Source: Desulfosarcina alkanivorans (GTDB lineage Bacteria; Desulfobacterota; Desulfobacteria; Desulfobacterales; Desulfosarcinaceae). Taken from it: 64,000 nt of DNA. Position numbers and translations under genes: made by a program. The stretch is from contig NZ_AP021874.1 of assembly GCF_009688945.1 (NCBI RefSeq), forward strand, positions 5,146,001-5,210,000. The letters are read 5' to 3'. The notes under the pieces were generated by a model, which made no database searches, was not told the origin of the DNA, and was given only the letters and a program-made list of their open reading frames with translations. Positions 26,949 to 35,887 of this stretch are shown piece by piece. The stretch's first letter is position 1, and each line of letters opens with the position of its first letter.

Positions 26949-26976
26949 TTGACAAACGGCAAATCGCACCCATAAT
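26949..26976 (+). promoter_or_regulatory. htpG promoter, heat-shock-like
   Basis: TTGACA (26949-26954), a 16-bp spacer and CATAAT (26971-26976) form a plausible housekeeping promoter. The same bases read as CCTTGACA and CACCCATAAT, close to the RpoH pattern CTTGAA / CCCCATnT. That suits htpG, a heat-shock gene in many proteobacteria. Confidence 0.55.
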
Positions 26977-27047
26977 TGTTCATCGTTGAGGTCGAACTAA
27001 TTATAACCATTGATAAAAGCTTGATCAAGGAGCATTCAGGAGAGCCC

Positions 27048-28982
27048 ATGGAAGCAAAGCAGGAAACCTATCAGTTTAAAACCGAAGTGCAGCAGATTCT
27101 CAACCTGATCATCAATTCCCTCTATTCAAACAAGGATATCTTTTTGCGGGAATTGATTTCCAATGCATCGGATGCCATCGACAAGGTCCGATACAAGGCC
27201 GAGACCGAGCCGGGCATCCTGGGTGACGATACGGAATTCAAGATTCAGTTGAAGCCGGATGCCATCAAGCAGACCTTCGAAATCTCCGACAACGGCATCG
27301 GTATGACCTACGATGAGGTGCTGGAGAATATCGGCACCATCGCCAAAAGCGGCACCGCCGGCTTCCTGGAAGCCCTGGAACATGCCAAAGGGCAGGAGAC
27401 GCTCATACCGGAACTGATCGGGCAGTTTGGTGTTGGTTTTTACAGTGCCTTCATGGTCGCCGACAAGATCACCCTGGTGACCCGGGCTGCCGGGGCGGAT
27501 GCCGACCAGGCCGTCAAATGGGTCTCTGCCGGGGACGGCTCCTACACCGTCGAGGCGGCCGAGAAAGCGAACCGTGGCACCACCATCACCCTGGATTTGA
27601 AAAAAAAGGAGAAGGACGACAAGGACTTCACCGAGCAGTGGACGATCCGTAACATCGTCAAACAGCATTCCGATTTCGTCAATTACCCCATCACCATGGA
27701 GGTGGAGCGCGACGAGCCGCTGCCCGATGAAGAGATTATCAAGGATAAGGATGACAAGCCCATCGGCGCGACAACGCGCAAGGTGATGCGTGAAGAGACC
27801 CTCAATTCCATGAAGGCCATCTGGACCCGCCATTCAAGTGAGGTCAAAGATGAAGAGTATGAAGAATTCTACAAGCATTTGAGCCACGACTGGAATCCGC
27901 CCATGGAGCGGCTGCACCTCAAGTTCGAGGGCACCACCGAGTACGATGCCCTGCTCTACATTCCTTCCAAGGCCCCCTTCGACCTGTTCACCCCGGACCG
28001 CCGCCATGGGATTCACCTCTATTCCAAACGGGTGTTCATCATGGACGACTGCAAGGAACTGATGCCCGAATATTTCCGTTTTGTGAAAGGCGTGGTGGAT
28101 GCATCGGATCTGAACCTGAACGTGAGTCGTGAAATCCTGCAGCAGGATCGCCTGGTTCTCAATATCCGCAAGAATCTGGTGAAAAAGCTTTTCGACCTGC
28201 TGGGAAAAATGGATGCGGAGAAATACAATCCGTTTTACGATGAGTTCGGCGCCGTGTTGAAGGAAGGGATGTACACCGATCCGGCCAGCAAGGACAAGAT
28301 CGCCCCCCTGGCCCGTTACAAGACCACCAAGTCCGACGGCAAGTGGGTCTCTCTGGACGACTACGTCAAGAATATGAAGGCCGACCAGAAGGAGATCTTC
28401 TACATTACCGGCGACAAGCTCTCCGCGCTGCTCAACAGCCCTCACCTGGAAAAGTTGAAAGAGAAGGATTATGAGGTGCTGCTGATGACCGACCCGGTGG
28501 ACGAATGGGTGGTTCAGTCGTTGAACGAATACGACGGCAAGCCCCTGAAGAGCGCCGAAAAGGGAGATCTGGACCTGGACGCGGTGGACGACGCCAAAAA
28601 AGAAGCCTACAACGCGCTGTTCGGCTTCATCAAGGGGCATCTGGAGAGTGACGTCAAGGAGGTCAAGCCCTCATCGCGTCTGAAAGATTCCGTGTCCTGC
28701 CTCTCCGGGAACAGCGGGGACATGAGCGCGTACATGGAAAAACTGCTCAAGGCATCCGGCCAGCCGGCACCCGACGTCAAACGCGTCCTTGAATTGAACA
28801 TGGACCACCCGGTGGTGGAAAAGATCAAAACGCTTTTTGAAAACGACCGGGAAAATGCCGCGCTGAAAGATTACAGCCAGCTTTTGTTTGATATGGCCGT
28901 GGTGGGCGAAGGCGGAAAGCTGGACAACCCCGCCCGTTTTTCGAAGATGGTGGGTGATCTGATGTCCCGGGCCATGGAATAA
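27048..28982 (+). CDS. htpG: Chaperone HtpG (Hsp90)
   Basis: 644 residues from the ATG at 27048 behind CAGGAGAGCCC; the longer frame beginning 26976 runs through the promoter and is rejected. The GHKL ATPase motifs are [25 protein letters not shown], shortened here to SNASDA, then DNGIGM and [12 protein letters not shown]. The middle domain has [14 protein letters not shown] and [10 protein letters not shown]; the C-terminal dimerisation domain follows. It is a cytoplasmic ATP-dependent chaperone. It is followed by a perfect palindromic terminator and a converging dodecin gene. Confidence 0.96.
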   Translation: MEAKQETYQFKTEVQQILNLIINSLYSNKDIFLRELISNASDAIDKVRYKAETEPGILGDDTEFKIQLKPDAIKQTFEISDNGIGMTYDEVLENIGTIAKSGTAGFLEALEHAKGQETLIPELIGQFGVGFYSAFMVADKITLVTRAAGADADQAVKWVSAGDGSYTVEAAEKANRGTTITLDLKKKEKDDKDFTEQWTIRNIVKQHSDFVNYPITMEVERDEPLPDEEIIKDKDDKPIGATTRKVMREETLNSMKAIWTRHSSEVKDEEYEEFYKHLSHDWNPPMERLHLKFEGTTEYDALLYIPSKAPFDLFTPDRRHGIHLYSKRVFIMDDCKELMPEYFRFVKGVVDASDLNLNVSREILQQDRLVLNIRKNLVKKLFDLLGKMDAEKYNPFYDEFGAVLKEGMYTDPASKDKIAPLARYKTTKSDGKWVSLDDYVKNMKADQKEIFYITGDKLSALLNSPHLEKLKEKDYEVLLMTDPVDEWVVQSLNEYDGKPLKSAEKGDLDLDAVDDAKKEAYNALFGFIKGHLESDVKEVKPSSRLKDSVSCLSGNSGDMSAYMEKLLKASGQPAPDVKRVLELNMDHPVVEKIKTLFENDRENAALKDYSQLLFDMAVVGEGGKLDNPARFSKMVGDLMSRAME

Positions 28983-28994
28983 TCGACTAAGCTA

Positions 28995-29030
28995 CCGGCC
29001 AGCCGGCCCGATATCGGGCCGGCTGGCCGG
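28995..29030. terminator. Bidirectional hairpin between htpG and dodecin
   Basis: A perfect 36-bp GC-rich palindrome (CCGGCCAGCCGGCCCGAT and its complement) lies between the converging genes. No T run follows on either strand, so it may stabilise 3' ends rather than terminate on its own. Confidence 0.6.
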
Positions 29031-29054
29031 CTCAAATCCCTTCACCGCAGGTGC

Positions 29055-29267
29055 TCAGTCCGTGACATACTTGAAAGAGAGATTTACACGGGCTCGAAAA
29101 GCGGTCACTTTCCCCCCTTCCACCTTCATGTCGAGTTTTGAAATTTCCGCGACCCGCAGGTCCTTCAATGACTTTGAAGCGGTTTCCACCGCATTTTTTG
29201 CCGCCTCCTCCCAGGATGTGGGGCTGGTTCCCACCAGTTCGATGACTTTGTAGACACTCTCTCCCAT
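29055..29267 (-). CDS. Dodecin flavin-binding protein
   Basis: 70 residues from the ATG at 29267, preceded by AAAGGAGGAAATC. ESVYKVIELVGTSPTSWEEA followed by AVETASKSLKDLRVAEI is the dodecin signature. Trp at the SWEEAA turn stacks with flavin in the 12-subunit shell. It stores or buffers flavin in the cytoplasm. An upstream extension of 33 codons has no support. Confidence 0.93.
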   Translation of the reverse strand: MGESVYKVIELVGTSPTSWEEAAKNAVETASKSLKDLRVAEISKLDMKVEGGKVTAFRARVNLSFKYVTD

Positions 29268-29617
29268 GATTTCCTCCTTTAGGTTACCGGTTAATGAAAT
29301 GGAGATCCGCTGAAACCATCCGTGGGTCGACAACGATGGTCCTTTGGCCAAACAAGAGATGGACACGGCATCAGCGCCTCAGACGGAGCGGTTCACGGGA
29401 ATCGCAACAATGGAAATCGATATACAGGCTCAAAAAAGCAGGAAGGAAAAGGCTGTATATAGCCTATTATGGGCGGGTCGGCCGGTCAAGCATATTTCCT
29501 GTTGCGGCCTTTGCCGCCGCATTGAAATCTGCGCAAAAAAACGGTAATATCATTCGTCCGTATCGGCCTCGACCGATGTGGCCCGCTCGCCGCGACCCAA
29601 AAATAATAGGGTTTCCC
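29268..29617. other. Spacer between dodecin and the sensor kinase
   Basis: 350 bp. An ORF is open through it into the kinase frame but has no family resemblance and no ribosome site, so I regard it as non-coding leader holding the divergent promoters. Confidence 0.45.
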
Positions 29618-30571
29618 ATGAAGCAGGTGAAGTGGCTTTTTCATCCCATACTGGTGTTTGTTTTCTCCGTCACCGCCCTGGTGGCCTCTCTTTTTTTATA
29701 TATTTACTGGTACATCGGCGTAAGCAGCGGTCTTCGCTCGGCCATGGAACGATTCAACCTGGAGCAGGACCAGGTGTTTGCCGCCGACACATGGGTGGTG
29801 ATTCTCGTTCTGAGCCTGCTGATCGGTACCATTTTGCTGGGCATTTTCATTATTTTTGTGTTCAGCCAGAAAACCATGCAGCTGTATCGGATGCAGAACA
29901 ATTTTATCAACAACTTCACCCATGAGCTCAAGACGCCGGTGACATCCCTCCAGCTTTATCTGCAGACTTTTTCGAGGTACGAATTGTCCCGGGAGGATCA
30001 ACTGAAATACATCGGGTACATGCTCACCGATGTGAACCGGCTGACCGAAAACATCAACCGCATGCTCAACCTGGCCAAACTGGAAGGCAAGAGCTACATG
30101 GGCGAGTTTGTGGTGCGTGATATCGTCAAGACGGTGAACCGGTTTCTGGAAGAAAATGCCCACCTCTTCAACGACTGCCGAATCAGCGTCCACAATGAGG
30201 CGGACGGCGTCGTGTACCAGCGAATCAACCACCATCTGTTTGAAATGCTGTTGATGAATATCCTGACCAATGCCCAGAAATACAATGCCGCTGAAATGCC
30301 GCAAGTGGATATTCGTATCGAGGCCAAACACCGCAAAACGCACATCAGCTTCGCGGATAACGGCATCGGTTTCGACCACAAGGAAATGAAAAAGATTTTT
30401 CGCAAGTTTTACCAGATAGGCCGGTCGGACAACATGACGGCCAAAGGAAGCGGATTGGGCCTGCACCTGGTGCAAAACATCGCCCGTCTCCACAGGGGAA
30501 AGGTGCTGGCCGAAAGCCCGGGGCGGGGTCGGGGATCGACCTTCACCCTGATTCTGCCGGCCCTGGAATAG
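29618..30571 (+). CDS. Sensor histidine kinase
   Basis: 317 residues from the ATG at 29618. Two membrane helices (residues about 10-32 and 58-83) flank a periplasmic loop of only about 25 residues. The phosphoacceptor is H102 in FTHELKTPVTSL, followed by NILTNAQKYN, DNGIGF and GSGLGLHLV of the ATPase domain. With so small a sensor loop it may detect a membrane or cytoplasmic signal. The response regulator gene follows about 200 bp downstream, split off by a MITE-like element whose first three bases TAG are the kinase's stop codon. Confidence 0.92.
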   Translation: MKQVKWLFHPILVFVFSVTALVASLFLYIYWYIGVSSGLRSAMERFNLEQDQVFAADTWVVILVLSLLIGTILLGIFIIFVFSQKTMQLYRMQNNFINNFTHELKTPVTSLQLYLQTFSRYELSREDQLKYIGYMLTDVNRLTENINRMLNLAKLEGKSYMGEFVVRDIVKTVNRFLEENAHLFNDCRISVHNEADGVVYQRINHHLFEMLLMNILTNAQKYNAAEMPQVDIRIEAKHRKTHISFADNGIGFDHKEMKKIFRKFYQIGRSDNMTAKGSGLGLHLVQNIARLHRGKVLAESPGRGRGSTFTLILPALE

Positions 30572-30715
30572 TGCCCATCCACAAACGGCATCTTTCGGCC
30601 CAGGCCGGCGTTCTCGCTGTTTTTAAATCCTCAACGTAGCGCTGCTACGCATGCGGTTTAAAACGTGCTGCGGCCTTGGCCTGAACCAAAATCTACCATT
30701 TGTGAATAGGCACTA
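30569..30715. repeat. MITE-like palindromic element, copy 2
   Basis: 147 bp with terminal inverted repeats TAGTGCCCATCCACAAACGG (30569-30588) and CCATTTGTGAATAGGCACTA (30696-30715), the same termini as copy 1 at 20888-21032. The interior differs but is also palindromic (GGCCCAGGCC...GGCCTTGGCC). The left TAG serves as the stop codon of the upstream kinase gene, so insertion may have redefined its C-terminus. Confidence 0.75.
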
Positions 30716-30771
30716 AACAGGCGTTAATACCGTGCAATGTAAGTTATATGGATGATACAGGAGCAACCATT

Positions 30772-31491
30772 ATGGGAACCCCCAAAAAACGCATTCTCAT
30801 CATCGAAGACGATCGCCACATTGCCGAGGGCGTCCAGCTTAACCTCACGCTTCAGGGGTACGAGGTGATCATCGCCAGCGATGGCGTGGCCGGCCTGACG
30901 AAATGGAAGGAGACCGGACCGGACCTGGTCATCCTGGATATTATGCTGCCGGGCATAGACGGCCTGTCCATTCTCCAGAGCATCCGGCTGGAAGATGAAC
31001 GGCTGCCCATATTGATCCTTTCGGCCAAGGGCGACCCCGACGACCGGATCAAGGGCCTAGCCTTCGGGGTTGACGATTATCTGACCAAGCCCTTCAACCT
31101 CGAGGAACTGCTTCTTCGCGTCGAGCGCCTGCTCAAACGGGGCGGCTGGAACCAGGAAAACGGGGCACCGATCCTCCCATCCTTCGACACGTATCAATTC
31201 GGTGACAATTACATCGACTTTAAGACCAATACGGCGCGCTGCCAACTGGGTGAGATTTCCCTGACCGAGCAGGAGTCCAAGGTGCTCAAACTGTTTATCG
31301 CCAATCGGGGCCAACCGCTTTCCCGTGAAAAACTGCTGCAGATCGGTTGGGGGTATGCCCGTAAAACCACCACCCGCACCGTGGACAATTTCATCGTCCG
31401 TTTTCGCAAATATTTTGAGTCGGATCCCCGAAGCCCCATCTTTTTTAAAAGCTTGCGGTCCATTGGCTACCTTTTCGACCATGACCATTGA
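30772..31491 (+). CDS. OmpR-family response regulator
   Basis: 239 residues from the ATG at 30772, preceded by CAGGAGCAACC. The receiver has acidic IIEDD, phospho-Asp D56 in DLVILDIMLPG and the conserved Lys in YLTKPF. The C-terminal winged helix (about 135-235) has LTEQESKVLKLF and RTVDNFIVRFRKYF. It is the partner of the preceding kinase; targets are unknown. Confidence 0.93.
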   Translation: MGTPKKRILIIEDDRHIAEGVQLNLTLQGYEVIIASDGVAGLTKWKETGPDLVILDIMLPGIDGLSILQSIRLEDERLPILILSAKGDPDDRIKGLAFGVDDYLTKPFNLEELLLRVERLLKRGGWNQENGAPILPSFDTYQFGDNYIDFKTNTARCQLGEISLTEQESKVLKLFIANRGQPLSREKLLQIGWGYARKTTTRTVDNFIVRFRKYFESDPRSPIFFKSLRSIGYLFDHDH

Positions 31492-31896
31492 TTCGCCTGC
31501 CCCCCTGTCAGGGCCTGGCAGGCACCGGTCAACTTCTGTCCCAGGGCTTTTGTATCAACGGCAATGATGGGCCGGAAGACGGCTGCGGCGATGCGGGATG
31601 AGGGCATAAGAATCGGTTGGCGCCATGGCGGCGGCCGTCGGTTTTCTGTCGAACGCATGCTTTTGCCACGTACCGTTTGACAAACGGGACGGCAGCCCAT
31701 TAAAAAGCAACTGGCATGGGATCGGAGTTTGCACCTCTGATTTCCCGGCGCCATCTCAACCAGTGAATGCCGGTACGATTTCGGCGGACCGTCGGTCCGA
31801 CCTGCAGGGGGCTGCATCAGTGGGCGCGTGGTCGATATCCGGCCGACAGGCTATTATTGAAGCGGTTGCCACCACTGATCTGACGCAGAGCGAATC
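31492..31896. other. Spacer before the hybrid kinase
   Basis: 405 bp without a credible gene. GCCTGCC (31495-31501) and GGCAGGC (31517-31523) can pair right after the response-regulator stop and may end that transcript, though no T run follows. Confidence 0.45.
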
Positions 31897-34479
31897 ATGC
31901 ACTGGATGACCCATCCCTACACGGTTTCGTTGTTTGCCGCATCCTTGATTTCGCTTGTTCTCGCCGGTTCGGCATGGAAATCAAGAACCACGATCGATAC
32001 CCGGTCCTTTGCATTACTGATGCTGGCCGTGTCCGCCTGGGCGTTCATGCATATTTTTGAGCTGGCCGCCTCGACCCTGCAGGGCAAAATCTTTTGGGCC
32101 AATCTGCAATTTTTTTGCATCGTTTCGGCTCCCCCGGCGCTATTGAATTTTGTCATCAGGTATACCCGCCGGGATCACCTGATCACCCCCTTTCGAACTG
32201 CGCTCGTCGCTTCCGTTCCCCTTCTCATCCTCCTCCTCGTCTGGACCAATGGATTTCACGGTTGGGTTTTCAGCGGGGTGGAGATGGTTCACAGGGCCCC
32301 TTTCACCCTCCTCTATCGGCATTTCGCACCGGGCTTCTGGCTGCACACGGGGTATTGTTATACGATGATGATGATGGCGACCATCCTGCTCGTGCGGTCC
32401 CTGGTTGCCGCCCCCGCCGGGTATAAAGAACAGGCGATCTCCCTGCTGATCGGGGTTGCCACGCCCTGGATCGGCAATGTGTGCTATCTATTTGATATAC
32501 CACCGTTTTCTGATTTCGATATGACCCCGGTCGTGTTCACGGTCAGCGGTATCGCTTTCGGATGGGGGATCTATCGATACCGGCTCCTGGATATCGTTCC
32601 CATCGCCTATGATTTGATGCTCGACAACATGCAGGATGCGGTATTTGTTTTTGATCGCAATCAACGCGTTCTGGACCTCAATCCCGCCGCCGCCCGGTTG
32701 ACCGGACAGAATCGAAAGCAGGCGCTTGCCATGCACGCCGACCGGTTGATTCCCGAATGGTCGGGTATGGTTGTCCAGATGGGAAAAGACGGCGGCCGGC
32801 AACAGGTGCGTCTTACCAGGAATGATCAGGATCGTTATTTTGACCTTGTCGGCACGCCCCTGAAACATGATGATCAGCTTTTCGGCTATCTGGCGGTACT
32901 TCGTGATATCACCCGATACCGCCACACCCAGCTGGCGCTGGCGGAGAGTGAAAAACAGTTCAAGTCCCTGAATGAAAATGCGCCTATCGTGATCTGCACC
33001 CTGGATGCCCGGGGCCGTTTTACCTATGTCAACCCGGAGTGGGAAAACCTTCTTGGCCATTCGCGCAAAAACACCATCGGCCGACATTTTTCAGATTTTG
33101 TACCACCACACCACATTGACCTGTATGAACGGTCTTTCCGGCGGGTCAGCGACGAGATGGAAATCCTGTCCGGCGAACCGGTTAAATTGCGCCACAATGA
33201 TGGCTCAGCGCTTTTTTTCAGCCTCAGCGCATCACCGAACCCGGATGGGAAGCGTGATATGAATAATGTCATCTGTCTGTTGAAAGATATGACCGGGGAG
33301 CGGGAACTGCAGGCTCAGTTGTTCCAATCTCAAAAGATGGAGGCCATTGGTACCCTGGCGGGAGGGATCGCACATGATTTCAACAATCTGTTGATGAGTA
33401 TACAGGCGAACATCTCCCTGCTGCGCATGGAAGACAATCCAAACAAAACGTTCGTCCGGCGACTCGACTGCATCGAACGCCACATCCAAACCGGTGCATC
33501 TTTGACCCGACAGCTTCTGGGATACGCCCGGAAAGGGAAATACCGCCCGATGCCCCTGGATTTGAACCCGCTGATTCGGGAGGCGCTGGCCACCTTTGGC
33601 CGGACCCGGAAAGCGTTGACCCTTCATTCTGAAATTAGGGAGGACCTGCCGAGAATTCAGGCGGATCGGGGACAGATGGATCTGGTCTTGCTCAATCTGT
33701 TGATCAATGCGTCAGACGCCATGCCGGACGGCGGCGTGTTGACTGTCAAAACCGATGTGTGCACGATTCCCCCGACCGGAATGCCATCCCTGTCGCTTGC
33801 GCCCGGCGACTACGTTCACCTGCGGGTCACCGATACGGGTATGGGCATGGATAAAACAACACAAGCCAGAATTTTTGAACCATTTTTTACCACCAAGGCA
33901 ATGGGGCGGGGGACCGGTTTGGGCATGGCGTCGGTCTACGGCGTGGTAAAAAACCATAAAGGCGCCATCACGGTTTCTTCGACGCCGGGGGAAGGAACTG
34001 CATTGGATCTTTACTTTCCGGCGGTAAGGGATGCATGTGATGCTCCTGCCCGACAACCGTCTTTGCATACCGGAAAGGGTCGCATCCTCTTTATAGATGA
34101 TGAACCGGACCTGCTGGAGGCGGAAGCCGAACTCATGGAGCGTATCGGCTATCAGGTGGTATGCAAGAGAAGCGGGTTCGGGGCGCTCAAGATTCTGACT
34201 GAAAATACAGATTTGTTCGATCTGGTCATCATGGACATGGTGATGCCCGCCATGGGAGGGCGGGAGTTATACGGTTACATTCGCCGCATCACGCCGGAAA
34301 TGCGGATTCTGTTGTCCACTGGTTTCAGTGATGCTCCCGGAACGGCAGACCTGTTGTCCCACGATCAAACCGAGATGATTCGCAAACCCTACACGGTTGA
34401 AGCCCTTTCAGAAAAAATTATCGACATGCTCGAGGGTGATGACGCCCAAGCCATGGTCTCATGTCCCGGGTCGCCATGA
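31897..34479 (+). CDS. Hybrid sensor histidine kinase with 7TM, PAS and receiver domains
   Basis: 860 residues. Residues 1-230 form a 7TM histidine-kinase sensor; a PAS domain covers about 240-345 (MLDNMQDAVFVFDRNQRVLD), a second PAS 350-475 (NAPIVICTLDARGRFTYVN). The phosphoacceptor is H493 in GGIAHDFNNLL. The ATPase domain (590-710) has NLLINASDAM, DTGMGM and GRGTGLGM. A receiver domain (about 728-850) has ILFIDDEPD and D780 in LVIMDMVMP. Phosphate may flow to the C-terminal receiver; no DNA-binding output or Hpt gene is adjacent. The start has no clear ribosome site; ATG at 31906 is an alternative. Confidence 0.92.
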   Translation: MHWMTHPYTVSLFAASLISLVLAGSAWKSRTTIDTRSFALLMLAVSAWAFMHIFELAASTLQGKIFWANLQFFCIVSAPPALLNFVIRYTRRDHLITPFRTALVASVPLLILLLVWTNGFHGWVFSGVEMVHRAPFTLLYRHFAPGFWLHTGYCYTMMMMATILLVRSLVAAPAGYKEQAISLLIGVATPWIGNVCYLFDIPPFSDFDMTPVVFTVSGIAFGWGIYRYRLLDIVPIAYDLMLDNMQDAVFVFDRNQRVLDLNPAAARLTGQNRKQALAMHADRLIPEWSGMVVQMGKDGGRQQVRLTRNDQDRYFDLVGTPLKHDDQLFGYLAVLRDITRYRHTQLALAESEKQFKSLNENAPIVICTLDARGRFTYVNPEWENLLGHSRKNTIGRHFSDFVPPHHIDLYERSFRRVSDEMEILSGEPVKLRHNDGSALFFSLSASPNPDGKRDMNNVICLLKDMTGERELQAQLFQSQKMEAIGTLAGGIAHDFNNLLMSIQANISLLRMEDNPNKTFVRRLDCIERHIQTGASLTRQLLGYARKGKYRPMPLDLNPLIREALATFGRTRKALTLHSEIREDLPRIQADRGQMDLVLLNLLINASDAMPDGGVLTVKTDVCTIPPTGMPSLSLAPGDYVHLRVTDTGMGMDKTTQARIFEPFFTTKAMGRGTGLGMASVYGVVKNHKGAITVSSTPGEGTALDLYFPAVRDACDAPARQPSLHTGKGRILFIDDEPDLLEAEAELMERIGYQVVCKRSGFGALKILTENTDLFDLVIMDMVMPAMGGRELYGYIRRITPEMRILLSTGFSDAPGTADLLSHDQTEMIRKPYTVEALSEKIIDMLEGDDAQAMVSCPGSP

Positions 34480-34482
34480 TTG

Positions 34483-34501
34483 GGCGCACCGCCTTTTTTT
34501 T
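34483..34501 (+). terminator. Short terminator after the hybrid kinase
   Basis: GGCG-CAC-CGCC followed directly by eight T residues. The stem is only 4 bp, so efficiency is doubtful. Confidence 0.4.
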
Positions 34502-34796
34502 GGCCGCCGGCCTTTTGTGCTGGGGCCGTCGTTCGATTGAGAACTTTTTTCATATGTGGAAAAAAGATTACCCATTCCCCTATTCATTTTTTTCATACTT
34601 ACATTTTTTGCCGAATCGATATGGCGTTATAAAACATTGAAATAAAGGCATATGTGAAAAAATTTGATGCCAAGCGCGATTCTTGCATGATATAGTAGAT
34701 TGGCCGACTGCAGCCTGCGCCGGGCAGATGCAACCAACAAGGATCCCTGGCGGGATTGTTCTGATTCCGCCACAACCGCGGGTTCACCGGATTCAG
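34502..34796. other. Spacer, AT-rich then GC-rich
   Basis: No gene recognised. The first half is AT-rich (34530-34690) and would suit the promoter of the small basic protein that follows. Confidence 0.4.
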
Positions 34797-34937
34797 ATGA
34801 AGAAGATGACCGTTTCTGACAATGGTGGAAGGCGTTCCGGGATAGACCGCCGGCGGTTTGCCTATGCGGTACATCTCCCTGAGCGCCGCAGCGGCAAAGA
34901 ACGCCGCAGCGGCAGGGACCGCCGGCAGCCCCGGTAA
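34797..34937 (+). CDS. Small Arg-rich protein with RRSGxDRR repeats
   Basis: 46 residues. RRSGIDRRRF, ERRSGKERRSGRDRR are near-tandem copies of an R-R-S-G-x-D/E-R-R unit at the two ends of a short aromatic stretch (FAYAVHLP). Similar ERRSGxDRR tracts occur in small deltaproteobacterial proteins and N-termini of unknown role; this statement is from memory. The ribosome site is weak (ATG at 34797 or 34806). Its low-complexity, highly basic nature suggests nucleic-acid or membrane contact, but function is unknown. Confidence 0.5.
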   Translation: MKKMTVSDNGGRRSGIDRRRFAYAVHLPERRSGKERRSGRDRRQPR

Positions 34938-35089
34938 TCTGCCGGGACGCGGCCCTTGACCGCGCTCCGGCCCCGGGATCGCCGCGTTCCGCCCGTCCTT
35001 CGGTTCCATTCTGCCCGAGACAATGCCTGCTATCGGTTTGGTGTTCCTGCCGTTGACCATCGTCTTGCCGGTGAGCAGGTGCCCCCGGC

Positions 35090-35130
35090 AAAAAAAGGCC
35101 GCGCTGCCATCTGTTAAGGACCGCGCGGCC
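35090..35130 (-). terminator. Intrinsic terminator of the first VDIG-repeat gene
   Basis: On the minus strand GGCCGCGC pairs with GCGCGGCC across an 18-nt loop and is followed by seven T residues. It starts 58 bp after the stop codon. Confidence 0.8.
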
Positions 35131-35187
35131 GAAATCAGATAAGCGATGGTTCGCTTCCCGCCTGACCGGAATTCCCGGCTGATGGTG

Positions 35188-35604
35188 TTACGGAAGTATC
35201 GCCACCAGATGGTCCAGAATGAAGGCGTCCCTTTTCTCCACCATTTTTTTCAAGGCGATAAAGTCGTCCAGGGGCATTTCTCCTGTGCCGATATTGACCA
35301 TCTGAACCGGTTTTATCTTCGATTTGGCCTCAACGATGACGCTGCGGCCGGCGACCTTGTCCCGAAGGGCTTCAAAATCTGCCCGGGCCATTTCCACCAT
35401 GCCGTAACGTTCCGGGCGGTATAACGGCGTTGAAACGGCAGCGCTGCTGCTGGATTGATTTCCCTGGACCATTGATTTCAGGGCCATAAACTCGGAATGT
35501 GCCATCTGGCCGGTTCCGATGTCCACCATTTGTGCCGACGCACTGGTGACTGCCATTACCACCACGATTGCGACCCCCGCCGCTAGTATTGAATTTTTCA
35601 TCAT
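35188..35604 (-). CDS. Exported VDIG-repeat protein 1
   Basis: 138 residues with a signal peptide (MMKNSILAAGVAIVVVMAVT, cleavage after ASAQ). The mature part has three copies of a roughly 22-residue unit: MVDIGTGQMAHSEFMALKSM (from 26), a degenerate YGMVEMARADFEALRDKV (67-86), and MVNIGTGEMPLDDFIALKKM (from 102). The consensus is MVxIGTGxMxxxxFxxLKxMV. I recognise no family. A paralogue with the same layout lies 283 bp upstream. The promoter carries two copies of a 14-bp palindrome, so expression looks tightly controlled. Location is periplasm or outside. Confidence 0.75.
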   Translation of the reverse strand: MMKNSILAAGVAIVVVMAVTSASAQMVDIGTGQMAHSEFMALKSMVQGNQSSSSAAVSTPLYRPERYGMVEMARADFEALRDKVAGRSVIVEAKSKIKPVQMVNIGTGEMPLDDFIALKKMVEKRDAFILDHLVAILP

Positions 35605-35660
35605 TCCTCCCTTTTCGACCTCTCTTTAATGTGAATGTGACGTTTTGTTCGCGTTATTGC

Positions 35661-35712
35661 AAAATATGAACTTCTATTCAGGTTGTCAAGAAAAAATATG
35701 AACTTTTATTCA
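35661..35712 (-). promoter_or_regulatory. Promoter with duplicated operator for VDIG-repeat protein 1
   Basis: On the minus strand TTGACA (35689-35684), 17 bp, then TATTTT (35666-35661). The spacer is filled by TGAATAGAAGTTCA (35680-35667), and an almost identical TGAATAAAAGTTCA lies upstream of the -35 (35712-35699), 32 bp away, about three helical turns. The paired sites suggest a dimeric repressor such as the nearby TetR protein. Confidence 0.68.
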
Positions 35713-35795
35713 ACTTGAGGGCTGGCAGAGGGGGGATGGCAGGTTACGGAGGGTTCACAGGTCCGGTGACCCCGACTCGAACCGTTTGGATATTG

Positions 35796-35829
35796 AAAAA
35801 AAACAGACCTGATGCATTCATGCACCAGG
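35796..35829 (-). terminator. Intrinsic terminator of the second VDIG-repeat gene
   Basis: On the minus strand CCTGGTGCA and TGCATCAGG pair around a 4-nt loop, then TCTG and eight T residues follow. It begins about 60 bp past the stop codon. Confidence 0.8.
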
Positions 35830-35887
35830 CCTTGGGTGTACCGCTTGGTTCAATCTCCGGGGGTGTGCCGGTTGTGGCGGCACGCGA

